DNA of 64,000 nucleotides, taken from contig JBHYGK010000008.1 of the NCBI GenBank assembly GCA_051859045.1, forward strand, positions 6,540-70,539, written 5' to 3'. The notes beneath the pieces are model-generated. The model was not told where the DNA came from, did not search any database, and was given only the letters and a program-made list of their open reading frames with translations. Within the stretch, counting starts at the first letter, position 1. Each line of letters begins with the position of its first letter. This DNA is from JBHYGK01 sp051859045 (lineage in GTDB: Bacteria; Pseudomonadota; Gammaproteobacteria; Xanthomonadales; Xanthomonadaceae). Position numbers and translations under genes: made by a program. Below, one piece after another: positions 15,902 through 23,612 of the stretch.

Positions 15902-18900
15902 ATGAATGCCACCCGCTCCCCGCTGGCCTCGAGCCGCGCGCTGCTCGCCACCGCGCTGCTCACCGCGACCGCCGGCCTGCCGCTGCAGGCGCAGGCCGCC
16001 GACTACGACGTGCCCGACTTCCCGCTGCAGACCGGCGCGGGCAACGTGCCGCCGAACATCATGTACGTGCTCGACGACTCGGGCTCGATGTCGTTCGAGT
16101 ACATGCAGAACTCCGACCTGGCCGACGTCTGCCGCCGCCAGGTCAACGGCAACTGCTTCGGCGCCGCCGCCGGCAACTACGTGACGCTCAACGCCCCGGC
16201 CGGCAACACGCTGACCTACATCCCCGCCACCGACTACCTGCCCTGGGTCGACGAGAACGGCGATGCGCTCACCGGCGGTCGAACCTTCAACGCGGCCTTC
16301 GGCGACTTCCACCTCGCCAGCGGCACCACGATCGACCTCGCGAACCCCGCCAGCTGCGCCAACTTCTCGCGCAACGGCAGCAACCGCGCCGTCTGCGGTG
16401 GCGCCCAGACCTTCCTGGTGCCCAAGGACCCCACCAACACCACGCTGGCCTACCTGCGCGAGACGACCAACTACTGGCGCTACCAGATCCGCAGCATCGA
16501 TGGCGTCTCGCGGATCGTGCGCAGCGAGCTCGTCAACGGCGGCGGCCTCGGCACGGTGCCGGCCGGCGCCACCTTCACCATCAACAACGACCGCGGCACG
16601 CTCAACGCCACCACGAGCATCGACTACCGCATCGAGCTCCGCGACGGCTGGGTGTCAGCCCGCACGTTCTGGAATGGCGGGAACCCCAACCAGGGCGACG
16701 TCCGCCTGCGCGTCTACGCGCCGACCCGCGATCCCTGGCAGGCCGACGGCACGCTGATCTGCGACTCCAACACCGCCAACGGCCTCGCCGAGAGCTGCGA
16801 CCTCACCGGCCAGGGCTCCGGCCAGTTCCTGTTCCGCCTCACCGCCGGCAACCAGCAGGTGCGCAACGTCCGCCTCGAGGTCACCTCGGGCGGCAACGGC
16901 TGCCGCACCGCGGCCGCCGGCACCTTCGCCTGGGGCAACTGCACCTACGCCAACCCCAGCGGCCGCAGCGTGGCGCAGGAGCTGGCCAACTACGCCACCT
17001 GGTTCTCCTACCACCGCACCCGCATGAAGGTCGCCAAGGGCGGCTCCACGCGCGCGTTCGCGGCGCTGGGTGACGGCGTGCGCGTGGGCTTCCGCTCGAT
17101 CAACGCCAACACCACGCAGTACGACATCCCGGTCGGCAACGCCAACAACGGCACCTTCGCCGGGACCTCGCGCAGCACCTGGTTCACCCGCCTGCTGCAG
17201 GCCCGCGGCGGCGGCGGCACCCCGCTGCAGAACGCGCTGCAGAACGCCGGCAACTATTACTCCGACACCAGCGCCACCGGTCCCTACGGCCCGGAGTCCG
17301 GCGCCCGCCAGCTCGCCTGCCGCCAGAACTTCACCATCCTCACCACGGATGGCTTCTGGAACGGCGGGTACGACAACCCGGTCGGCCACCAGGACAGCGT
17401 GCAGGGCCCGTCGATCCCGAACCCGCGCGACGGCACCAACGTCGTTCGCTACACCCCGGCCGACCCGTTCCGCGACGGCCCGGCGGTGGCGAACAACTAC
17501 GAGAACGCGCTGTCCGACATCGCGATGTACTACTGGAAGAACGACCTGCGCACCGACTTGGACAACCTGGTGCCCACCACCAGCGCGAACCCGGCGTTCT
17601 GGCAGCACATGGTCACCTTCGGCGTGTCGATCGGCCTCAAGGGCACGCTCGACCAGCAGTCGGTCGCCGACGTGATCCGCGACGGCCGCCCGCGCCGCAA
17701 CGGCGTCGCGGTGCCCTGGCCGAACCCGATGAACGCGGAGGACGCCGAGCGCATCGACGACCTGCTGCACGCGGCGGTCAACGGCCGCGGCGAGTTCATC
17801 GCCGCCACCGATGCCGCCCGCTTCGCCGAGCAGCTCGCCGGCCTGCTGGGCCAGATCCAGTCGCGCCTCGCCGCGGGCTCGAACGTGGCCGTCAACAGCA
17901 CCTCGTTCCAGTCCGACACCCGTGCCTACCAGGCCCTCTACCAGACCGGCCAGTGGACCGGCGACCTGGTGGCGCGCGACGTCACCTCCAGCGGCGGCAT
18001 CGCCACCACCGAGGCCTGGCGCACGTCCTCGGCGATCGAGTCCACCTACGCCGACGCCGACGCCGCGAACGACTACCACAACCGCACCATCCTGACCTGG
18101 AGCGGCACGTCGGGCACGACCTTCCCGACCTCGTCCCAGCTCGCCACCTTCGAGCGCACCGACATCGTCTCGCCGGTCAGCGCGGCCGACAACGCCGCCT
18201 GGATCCGCGGCAACCGCGCCAACGAGCGCAGCAACGGCGGCACCCTGCGCAACCGCACCGGCCTGCTGGGCGACATCGTCAACTCCTCGCCCTTCTACCT
18301 GCGCGACAACGAGTCGATCTTCATCGGCGCCAACGACGGCATGCTGCACGCGATCAACGCCCTGACCGGCGCGGTCCGCTACTCCTACGTGCCGGCGGGC
18401 ATCAACTTCGCCGACCCCAACCGCCCGCGCATGGCCGACCTCAGCAACCCCGGCTACACCCACGGCTTCTTCGTGGACGGCCCGGTGGCGGTGTCCAACG
18501 AGCGCGTGCAGCCCGGCACCAACTACCTGGTGGGCACGCTCGGCCGCGGCGGGCGGGGCGCCTATGCCCTCAACGTCACCGGCACCGACGCGCTCGTCGC
18601 CTCCGACATCCTGTGGGACCACACGGCCACCGTCGATGACGACATGGGCTACGTCTATGGCCTGCCGGTGATCGTCAAGGCCAACAACGGCAGCCCGATC
18701 GCCCTCGTGCCCAACGGCGTCAACAGCGTCAACGGCAGCGCCGTGCTCTACGCCTATGACCTGGCGACCGGCGTCGAGCTCGCCCGCATCGACACCGGCG
18801 AGGCCGGCGCCAACGGCCTGTCCTCGCCGCGCGCCGTCGACCTCAACGGCGACAGCAAGGTCGACTACGTCTTCGCGGGCGACCTGCAGGGCAACCTGTG

Positions 18901-19690
18901 GAAGTTCGACTTCACCTCGGCCAACCCGGTCGACTGGAAGGTGGCGATGAGCGGCCAGCCGCTGTTCACCGCGGTCGACGGCGGCGGCAACCGCCAGCCG
19001 ATCACCGGTGGCGTCGCGGTCGCCCGCCTGCAGGTCAACGCCCCGCTGTTCGTCACCTTCGGCACCGGCCGCCTGATGGAAGTGTCCGACATGACCAGCA
19101 CCGACACCCAGTCGGTGTACGCGATCATCGATACCGGCACCCCGGTGACCGATCGCGCCGACCTGACCGCGCGCAGCATCCTCGACTACGAGACCGTCGA
19201 CGGCCGCGCGCTGCGGGCCTTCCAGTCGTACTCGGCGCTGCCGGCCGGTGCCCGCGGCTGGGTGCTCGACCTCGGCGTGCCGGATGCCGGCGAGCGCGTG
19301 GTCAGCGGCACCCGCATCAACGGTCGCGCGCTGTTCTTCTCCAGCGTCATCCCGCAGGCCGGCGACGACTGCGAGTCCAGCGGCCGCGGCTACCTCAACG
19401 CGATCGACGCCTTCACCGGCACCAGCCCGACGGGCAGCGGCACCGGTGGCTCCTCGTCCTTCTTCGACCTGGACGGCGACGGCAGCGGCGACAACGACGC
19501 CGTGGGCAGCGGCCTGATCGGCTCGATCGACCTCGGCGTCGGCATGCCGACCGAGTCCAGCCAGATCGACAACCTGGTCATCGTCTGCGGCTCGGGCGGC
19601 GTCTGCGCCGACACCGGCCTGGCCCCGCCGCCCGCCGGCGTCGGTGGTCCGCGCCGCCTGTCGTGGCGCGAACTCTTCAACGAGGAATGA
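15902..19690 (+). CDS. pilY1: Type IV pilus tip-associated protein PilY1
   Basis: A 1262-residue secreted protein with a signal peptide (residues 1 to about 32). It has an N-terminal von Willebrand A-like region with the metal site YVLDDSGSMS (about residues 52-61) and TILTTDGFWN (about 480). The C-terminal beta-propeller carries the calcium loop DLNGDSKVD at residues 980-988, followed by GDLQGNLWKFDF. This loop matches the calcium site that controls pilus retraction in Pseudomonas PilY1. A second Asp/Gly-rich loop (DLDGDGSGDND, near residue 1190) may also bind metal. PilY1 acts with the minor pilins at the pilus tip in adhesion and surface sensing. Confidence 0.94.
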   Translation: MNATRSPLASSRALLATALLTATAGLPLQAQAADYDVPDFPLQTGAGNVPPNIMYVLDDSGSMSFEYMQNSDLADVCRRQVNGNCFGAAAGNYVTLNAPAGNTLTYIPATDYLPWVDENGDALTGGRTFNAAFGDFHLASGTTIDLANPASCANFSRNGSNRAVCGGAQTFLVPKDPTNTTLAYLRETTNYWRYQIRSIDGVSRIVRSELVNGGGLGTVPAGATFTINNDRGTLNATTSIDYRIELRDGWVSARTFWNGGNPNQGDVRLRVYAPTRDPWQADGTLICDSNTANGLAESCDLTGQGSGQFLFRLTAGNQQVRNVRLEVTSGGNGCRTAAAGTFAWGNCTYANPSGRSVAQELANYATWFSYHRTRMKVAKGGSTRAFAALGDGVRVGFRSINANTTQYDIPVGNANNGTFAGTSRSTWFTRLLQARGGGGTPLQNALQNAGNYYSDTSATGPYGPESGARQLACRQNFTILTTDGFWNGGYDNPVGHQDSVQGPSIPNPRDGTNVVRYTPADPFRDGPAVANNYENALSDIAMYYWKNDLRTDLDNLVPTTSANPAFWQHMVTFGVSIGLKGTLDQQSVADVIRDGRPRRNGVAVPWPNPMNAEDAERIDDLLHAAVNGRGEFIAATDAARFAEQLAGLLGQIQSRLAAGSNVAVNSTSFQSDTRAYQALYQTGQWTGDLVARDVTSSGGIATTEAWRTSSAIESTYADADAANDYHNRTILTWSGTSGTTFPTSSQLATFERTDIVSPVSAADNAAWIRGNRANERSNGGTLRNRTGLLGDIVNSSPFYLRDNESIFIGANDGMLHAINALTGAVRYSYVPAGINFADPNRPRMADLSNPGYTHGFFVDGPVAVSNERVQPGTNYLVGTLGRGGRGAYALNVTGTDALVASDILWDHTATVDDDMGYVYGLPVIVKANNGSPIALVPNGVNSVNGSAVLYAYDLATGVELARIDTGEAGANGLSSPRAVDLNGDSKVDYVFAGDLQGNLWKFDFTSANPVDWKVAMSGQPLFTAVDGGGNRQPITGGVAVARLQVNAPLFVTFGTGRLMEVSDMTSTDTQSVYAIIDTGTPVTDRADLTARSILDYETVDGRALRAFQSYSALPAGARGWVLDLGVPDAGERVVSGTRINGRALFFSSVIPQAGDDCESSGRGYLNAIDAFTGTSPTGSGTGGSSSFFDLDGDGSGDNDAVGSGLIGSIDLGVGMPTESSQIDNLVIVCGSGGVCADTGLAPPPAGVGGPRRLSWRELFNEE

Positions 19691-19692
19691 GC

Positions 19693-20112
19693 ATGAGCCC
19701 GAACATCCCGTCCCGTCGCGCCCGCGGTTTCAGCCTGATCGAGCTGATGATCACCGTGCTGGTCATCGCGGTGCTCGCCGCGATCGCGCTGCCCCTCTAC
19801 CAGCAGCAGGTGGTCAAGACCCGCCGCGCGGCCGCGTCCGCCTGCCTGCTGGAGATGGGGCAGTTCATGGAGCGCTACTACACGACCAACCTGACCTACG
19901 TCGGCGCGGCGCTCCCGGACACCACCTGCCGCAACGACCTGGCGCCGTTCTACACGATCGCCCTGGACGGCGCGGCCACCGCGGCCGCGTACGGCGTCAC
20001 GGCCACCGCCATCAACACCCAGGCCAGCCGGGACACCACCTGCGGCAACCTCGGCCTGAACCAGGCCGGGACCCGCACGGTCAGCTCGGGCTCCGTGTCG
20101 GAGTGCTGGTGA
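19693..20112 (+). CDS. pilE: Minor type IV pilin PilE
   Basis: A 139-residue prepilin with the signal RARGFSLIELMITVLVIAVL (cleavage after Gly, Phe +1, Glu +5). A C-terminal domain follows in which Cys pairs (CLLEMGQFMERYY, CRNDL, CGNLGLN, SECW) would form the terminal disulfide loop. The GQFMERYYTTN motif is typical of the PilE minor pilin at the end of this operon. The ATG at 19693 has GAGGA 6 bases upstream; the ATG at 19687 overlaps the pilY1 stop (ATGA) and is a possible alternative. It is the last gene of the operon, followed by hairpins. Confidence 0.92.
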   Translation: MSPNIPSRRARGFSLIELMITVLVIAVLAAIALPLYQQQVVKTRRAAASACLLEMGQFMERYYTTNLTYVGAALPDTTCRNDLAPFYTIALDGAATAAAYGVTATAINTQASRDTTCGNLGLNQAGTRTVSSGSVSECW

Positions 20113-20119
20113 ACCACGG

Positions 20120-20148
20120 CGACCGCCCGGCCTGAGGCCGGGCGGTCG
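20120..20148 (+). terminator. Hairpin after pilE
   Basis: A perfect 13-bp GC-rich stem (20120-20132 with 20136-20148) closes a TGA loop 8 bases after the pilE stop. No T-run follows, so it may protect the 3' end or assist termination rather than act alone. Confidence 0.5.
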
Positions 20149-20196
20149 CGATCACAGGGGTGGCGCCGCGTCCGTCCGGGCGCCGTCCACGCAAAG

Positions 20197-20226
20197 AAAA
20201 AGGCTCGCATCGCTGCGAGCCTTTTT
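20197..20226. terminator. Bidirectional terminator between pilE and tRNA-Asn
   Basis: A 13-bp stem (20197-20209 with 20214-20226) is flanked by A5 and T5 tracts, so each strand ends in a T-run. It serves both the pilus operon (+) and the tRNA-Asn gene (-), which ends 11 bases further on. Confidence 0.9.
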
Positions 20227-20237
20227 GCATTCGATCC

Positions 20238-20314
20238 TGGCGCCCGAAGTTGGACTCGAACCAACGACCCCCTGATTAACAGTCAAGTGCTCTAACCGGC
20301 TGAGCTATTCGGGC
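20238..20314 (-). tRNA. tRNA-Asn (anticodon GTT)
   Basis: A 77-base tRNA with encoded CCA. The acceptor stem is GCCCGAA with TTCGGGC and discriminator G. The anticodon loop CTGTTAA gives GTT. The T-arm GGTTCGAGTCC is intact. It is transcribed from its own promoter, overlapping the end of the pseudopilin gene, and ends in the bidirectional terminator. Confidence 0.97.
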
Positions 20315-20324
20315 GGGGACGCGC

Positions 20325-20352
20325 ATTTTAGTCGCTCACGCGCTGCGGTCAA
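20325..20352 (-). promoter_or_regulatory. Promoter of tRNA-Asn
   Basis: On the minus strand, TTGACC (20352-20347) and TAAAAT (20330-20325) are separated by 16 bases and sit just upstream of the tRNA. The -35 box includes the TGA stop codon of the pseudopilin gene at 20349-20351, so coding and promoter sequence are superimposed. Confidence 0.65.
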
Positions 20353-20909
20353 GGGGGCGCGGCGCGCGGCGGCGTCGGGCACGGCGCCGCGGGCGTCTCG
20401 GCGGGGCGCGTGCGGGCGCGCCCGGACAGGCTCACGGTGACCGTCGCGAGGTGCCGCGGCACCCCGGCGTCGGTGCACAGGCGAAGCGAGACGTTGCTGC
20501 CGCCCGCCATCCCGTCGGGCTGGTAGCGCACGCGGTGGCGCCCGGTGGTGCTCCACAGGCGGAGCCCGGCGGGCAGCGCGGGCGCGTGCTGCAGGACGTG
20601 GGCCTGGTCCGGCGGCTGGGGCAGGCGGCGCGGATCGACGTAGACGATCCAGCCGTCGCGCCAGTCGAGGTCGTCGCGGCAGCGCAGGCCGTCGCGGCTC
20701 GGGCAGGCCGTGACCGGGCGGCCGCGGGTGACCGCGGCGATGCGCGCCGCCGCGAGCGAGGACGTGAGTGCATGCAGCGCGGCCTGCTGGCGGAGGCGCT
20801 CGCGCAGCCCGCCGAGGGCCGGCAGGGCCAGCGCGAGCGTGATCGACACCACCAGCAGGGTGGCGCACAGCTCGACCAGGCTGAGGCCGCGAGGAGGGGA
20901 GGAGGGCAT
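20349..20909 (-). CDS. Orphan GspH/FimT-type pseudopilin
   Basis: A 186-residue protein with a very short leader, PSSPPRG, then the prepilin-like segment LSLVELCATLLVVSITLAL (Leu at +1 rather than Phe or Met, Glu at +5). A GspH-like body follows with ALTSSLAAARIAAVTRGRPV and two cysteine pairs. It is separate from the main pilus operon, which has its own GspH-type gene, and lies between tRNA-Asn and uvrB. It may be a second minor pilin or a diverging duplicate. The in-frame ATG at 20921 is an alternative start. The C-terminus is a Pro/Ala-rich tail. Confidence 0.72.
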   Translation of the reverse strand: MPSSPPRGLSLVELCATLLVVSITLALALPALGGLRERLRQQAALHALTSSLAAARIAAVTRGRPVTACPSRDGLRCRDDLDWRDGWIVYVDPRRLPQPPDQAHVLQHAPALPAGLRLWSTTGRHRVRYQPDGMAGGSNVSLRLCTDAGVPRHLATVTVSLSGRARTRPAETPAAPCPTPPRAAPP

Positions 20910-21059
20910 GGCGGGGGCCATCGACGTGGGTGGCCCACTCTCCACGTCGGGGGCGCGCGCCGGCGTCGGCGCAGGTCGCGGTCGCGCGTCGGCGGCCTGC
21001 ACGGCTGCGTGTCGGCGGCTCGCTATACTCCACGGTCCCCCCGCCGCGAGGACGCCCCC

Positions 21060-23102
21060 ATGTCCGACCGCTTCGTCCTGCAGGCCCCCTACGACCCGGC
21101 CGGCGAGCAGCCCGCCGCGATCGCCAAGCTCGTCGAGGGCTTCGAGTCGGGCATCGCGCACCAGACCCTGCTGGGCGTCACCGGCTCCGGCAAGACCTAC
21201 ACCATCGCCAACGTCGTGCAGGCGGTGCAGAAGCCGACCCTCGTGCTCGCCCCGAACAAGACCCTCGCCGCCCAGCTCTACGGCGAGTTCAAGTCGTTCT
21301 TCCCCGACAACGCGGTCGAGTACTTCGTCAGCTACTACGACTACTACCAGCCCGAGGCCTACGTGCCGTCCACGGACACCTTCATCGAGAAGGATTCCAA
21401 CGTGAACGAGCACATCGAGCAGATGCGCCTCTCGGCCACCAAGGCCCTGCTGGAGCGCCGCGACTGCCTGATCGTGGCCACGGTGTCGGCGATCTACGGC
21501 CTGGGCGACCCCAACGAGTACTTCCGGATGGTGCTGCACATGGTGCGCGGCGAGCGCATCGACCAGCGCGAGCTGATCCGCCGCCTCACCGAGATGCAGT
21601 ACGCGCGCAACGAGTTCGAGGTCCGCCGCGGCACCTACCGCGTCCGCGGCGAGGTGATCGACGTGCATCCCGCCGAGTCGGAGATGGAGGCGCTCAGGAT
21701 CGAGCTGTTCGACGGCGAGATCGAGCGCCTGAGCCTGTTCGACCCGCTGACCGGCCAGGTCATCCGCCAGCTCCCGCGCTACACGATCTACCCGAAGTCG
21801 CACTACGTCACCACGCGCCGCACCGTGCTGGAGGCCGTCGAGGCGATCAAGGACGAGCTGCGCGTGCGCCTCGAGCAGCTCTACGCCGCCAACAAGCTCG
21901 TCGAGGCCCAGCGCCTGCAGCAGCGCTGCCAGTTCGACATCGAGATGATGGCCGAGGTGGGCTTCTGCAACGGCATCGAGAACTACAGCCGCCACCTCAC
22001 CGGCCGCATGCCCGACGAGCCGCCGCCCTGCCTGTTCGACTACCTGCCGCCGGACGCGCTGCTGGTGGTCGACGAGTCGCACGTCACCGTGCCGCAGATC
22101 GGCGGCATGTTCCGCGGCGACCGCGCCCGCAAGGAGACGCTGGTGGACTTCGGCTTCCGCCTGCCCTCGGCGCTCGACAACCGCCCGCTGAAGTTCGAGG
22201 AGTGGGAGCGCCGCTCGCCGCGCACGATCTTCGTCTCGGCCACGCCCTCGAAGTACGAGCTCGAGAAGACCGAGGGCCAGGTCGTCGAGCTGCTGGTGCG
22301 CCCGACCGGCCTGGTCGACCCCGAGGTCGAGATCCGCCCCGTGGCCACCCAGGTCGACGACGTGCTGGGCGAGATCCGTGAGCGGGTCGCGATGGGCGAC
22401 CGCGTGCTGATCACCACGCTCACCAAGCGCATGGCCGAGAACCTCACCGAGTACCTCGGCGAGCACGGCTGCAAGGTGCGCTACCTGCACTCCGACATCG
22501 ACACCGTGGAGCGCGTGGAGATCATCCGCGACCTGCGCCTGGGCGTGTTCGACGTGCTGGTGGGCATCAACCTGCTGCGCGAGGGCCTGGACATGCCCGA
22601 GGTGTCGCTGGTGGCGATCCTCGACGCCGACAAGGAGGGCTTCCTGCGCTCGGAGGGCTCGCTGGTGCAGACCATCGGCCGCGCCGCGCGCAACCTGCGC
22701 GGCAAGGCCATCCTCTACGCCGACCGCATCACCCGCTCGATGGACGCCGCGATCTCCGAGACCACCCGCCGCCGCGAGCGCCAGGTCGCCTACAACCTCG
22801 AGCACGGCATCACCCCGACCTCGATCCGCCGCGCGGTGCTCGACGTGATGGAGGGCGCGCGCGCCGAGCCGGAGGACGAGAAGGCCGGCCGCGGCGGCAA
22901 GGGCGGCGGCCGGGGCGGGGCGCGCAAGGTGGCCGAGCCCGGCGCGGCCGACTACGCCACGCTGGACCCGGGCAAGGCCTCGGCCCTGCTCAAGCAGCTC
23001 GAGGCCAGGATGTTCAAGCACGCCCAGGACCTGGAGTTCGAGCAGGCCGCGGCGGTGCGCGACGAGATCCGCAAGCTCAAGGACGCGGCGCTGCTGCGCT
23101 GA
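21060..23102 (+). CDS. uvrB: UvrABC excinuclease subunit B
   Basis: UvrB is the damage-verifying helicase-like subunit of nucleotide excision repair. The 680-residue protein has Walker A GVTGSGKT with Lys45, the beta-hairpin YYDYYQPEAYVPSTD (about residues 95-109), Walker B LLVVDESH, and helicase motifs TIGRAARNLRGKA. It ends with a UVR domain (AAAVRDEIRKLKDAALL) that contacts UvrC. A Gly/Arg/Lys-rich linker (about residues 604-624) precedes the UVR domain and is longer than usual. A TATACT -10 box at 21024-21029 lies 30 bases before the ATG; no LexA operator was recognised. Confidence 0.97.
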   Translation: MSDRFVLQAPYDPAGEQPAAIAKLVEGFESGIAHQTLLGVTGSGKTYTIANVVQAVQKPTLVLAPNKTLAAQLYGEFKSFFPDNAVEYFVSYYDYYQPEAYVPSTDTFIEKDSNVNEHIEQMRLSATKALLERRDCLIVATVSAIYGLGDPNEYFRMVLHMVRGERIDQRELIRRLTEMQYARNEFEVRRGTYRVRGEVIDVHPAESEMEALRIELFDGEIERLSLFDPLTGQVIRQLPRYTIYPKSHYVTTRRTVLEAVEAIKDELRVRLEQLYAANKLVEAQRLQQRCQFDIEMMAEVGFCNGIENYSRHLTGRMPDEPPPCLFDYLPPDALLVVDESHVTVPQIGGMFRGDRARKETLVDFGFRLPSALDNRPLKFEEWERRSPRTIFVSATPSKYELEKTEGQVVELLVRPTGLVDPEVEIRPVATQVDDVLGEIRERVAMGDRVLITTLTKRMAENLTEYLGEHGCKVRYLHSDIDTVERVEIIRDLRLGVFDVLVGINLLREGLDMPEVSLVAILDADKEGFLRSEGSLVQTIGRAARNLRGKAILYADRITRSMDAAISETTRRRERQVAYNLEHGITPTSIRRAVLDVMEGARAEPEDEKAGRGGKGGGRGGARKVAEPGAADYATLDPGKASALLKQLEARMFKHAQDLEFEQAAAVRDEIRKLKDAALLR

Positions 23103-23182
23103 GCGAGGCCGCGCGGGCCGGCCGCCGCCGCCTCGACGCCATGGCCCCCGGCGGCGCCCGCCTCGCCGCGCGTCGCCGGGCC

Positions 23183-23211
23183 TTGTGCCCGGCCGCCGAC
23201 ATCGCTATAGT
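23183..23211 (+). promoter_or_regulatory. Promoter of tRNA-Val
   Basis: TTGTGC (23183-23188), a 17-base spacer and TATAGT (23206-23211) place the transcription start about 7 bases before the tRNA 5' end. Confidence 0.7.
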
Positions 23212-23224
23212 TCGCGGCCTTCGT

Positions 23225-23299
23225 GGGCGGTTAGCTCAGCGGTAGAGCACTACCTTGACATGGTAGGGGTCACAGGTTCGAACCCTGTACCGCCCACCA
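23225..23299 (+). tRNA. tRNA-Val (anticodon GAC)
   Basis: A 75-base tRNA with encoded CCA. The acceptor GGGCGGT pairs with ACCGCCC, discriminator A. The anticodon loop TTGACAT gives GAC. The T-arm CAGGTTCGAACCCTG is complete. It is a single-gene unit with its own promoter and a hairpin downstream. Confidence 0.97.
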
Positions 23300-23311
23300 C
23301 GAATACGCAGG

Positions 23312-23340
23312 CGCCCGGGCTCTCGAGTCCGGGCGTCGTC
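23312..23340 (+). terminator. Probable terminator of tRNA-Val
   Basis: CGCCCGG (23312-23318) pairs with CCGGGCG (23329-23335), with an internal palindrome CTCGAG in the loop, followed by TCGTCGTTT. The tail is only moderately T-rich, so efficiency is uncertain. Confidence 0.5.
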
Positions 23341-23387
23341 GTTTCCGGGGGTGGGTGGCGCGGCCCCGCGTCCCGGCCAGGCCCGCG

Positions 23388-23417
23388 TTGACAGCCCCGC
23401 GGCCCGCGCCGTACCTT
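23388..23417 (+). promoter_or_regulatory. Candidate promoter of thrS
   Basis: A consensus TTGACA (23388-23393) is followed after 18 bases by TACCTT (23412-23417). It would give a leader RNA of about 190 bases before the thrS ATG, long enough for the structured element described next. The 313-base gap between tRNA-Val and thrS holds no convincing gene. Confidence 0.5.
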
Positions 23418-23558
23418 GCCCGCAGCGCGCGGCGGCCATCGCGCCGCGCCCCGACCGAGGAAGGTGGCCCCAGCGGCCGAGCGTGCGACATGAGCACTAG
23501 CCCCCGCCCCCGTTGACGACACCCGCGGCCGCTCCGCACGCATGACGCATGCACGAAG

Positions 23559-23580
23559 AAGGGCGCCGCGGCGCCCTTTT
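23559..23580 (+). promoter_or_regulatory. Terminator-like hairpin directly upstream of thrS (possible attenuator)
   Basis: AAGGGCGCC pairs with GGCGCCCTT across a small GC loop, and four Ts close the structure at 23577-23580. It lies only 32 bases before the thrS ATG and downstream of the predicted promoter, so it would sit within the leader RNA. Two short potential reading frames precede it: 23490-23516 (ATG, 8 codons, one Thr) and 23513-23545 (TTG, two consecutive Thr codons). A regulatory role is inference. Confidence 0.45.
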
Positions 23581-23612
23581 CGCGTTCCACCCCCGCATCC
23601 CAGGCCCCCGCC

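Noticed and set aside
21001..21059. LexA operator in front of uvrB
   Set aside because: No CTG-N10-CAG or comparable palindrome was found near the -10 box, so SOS control could not be supported.
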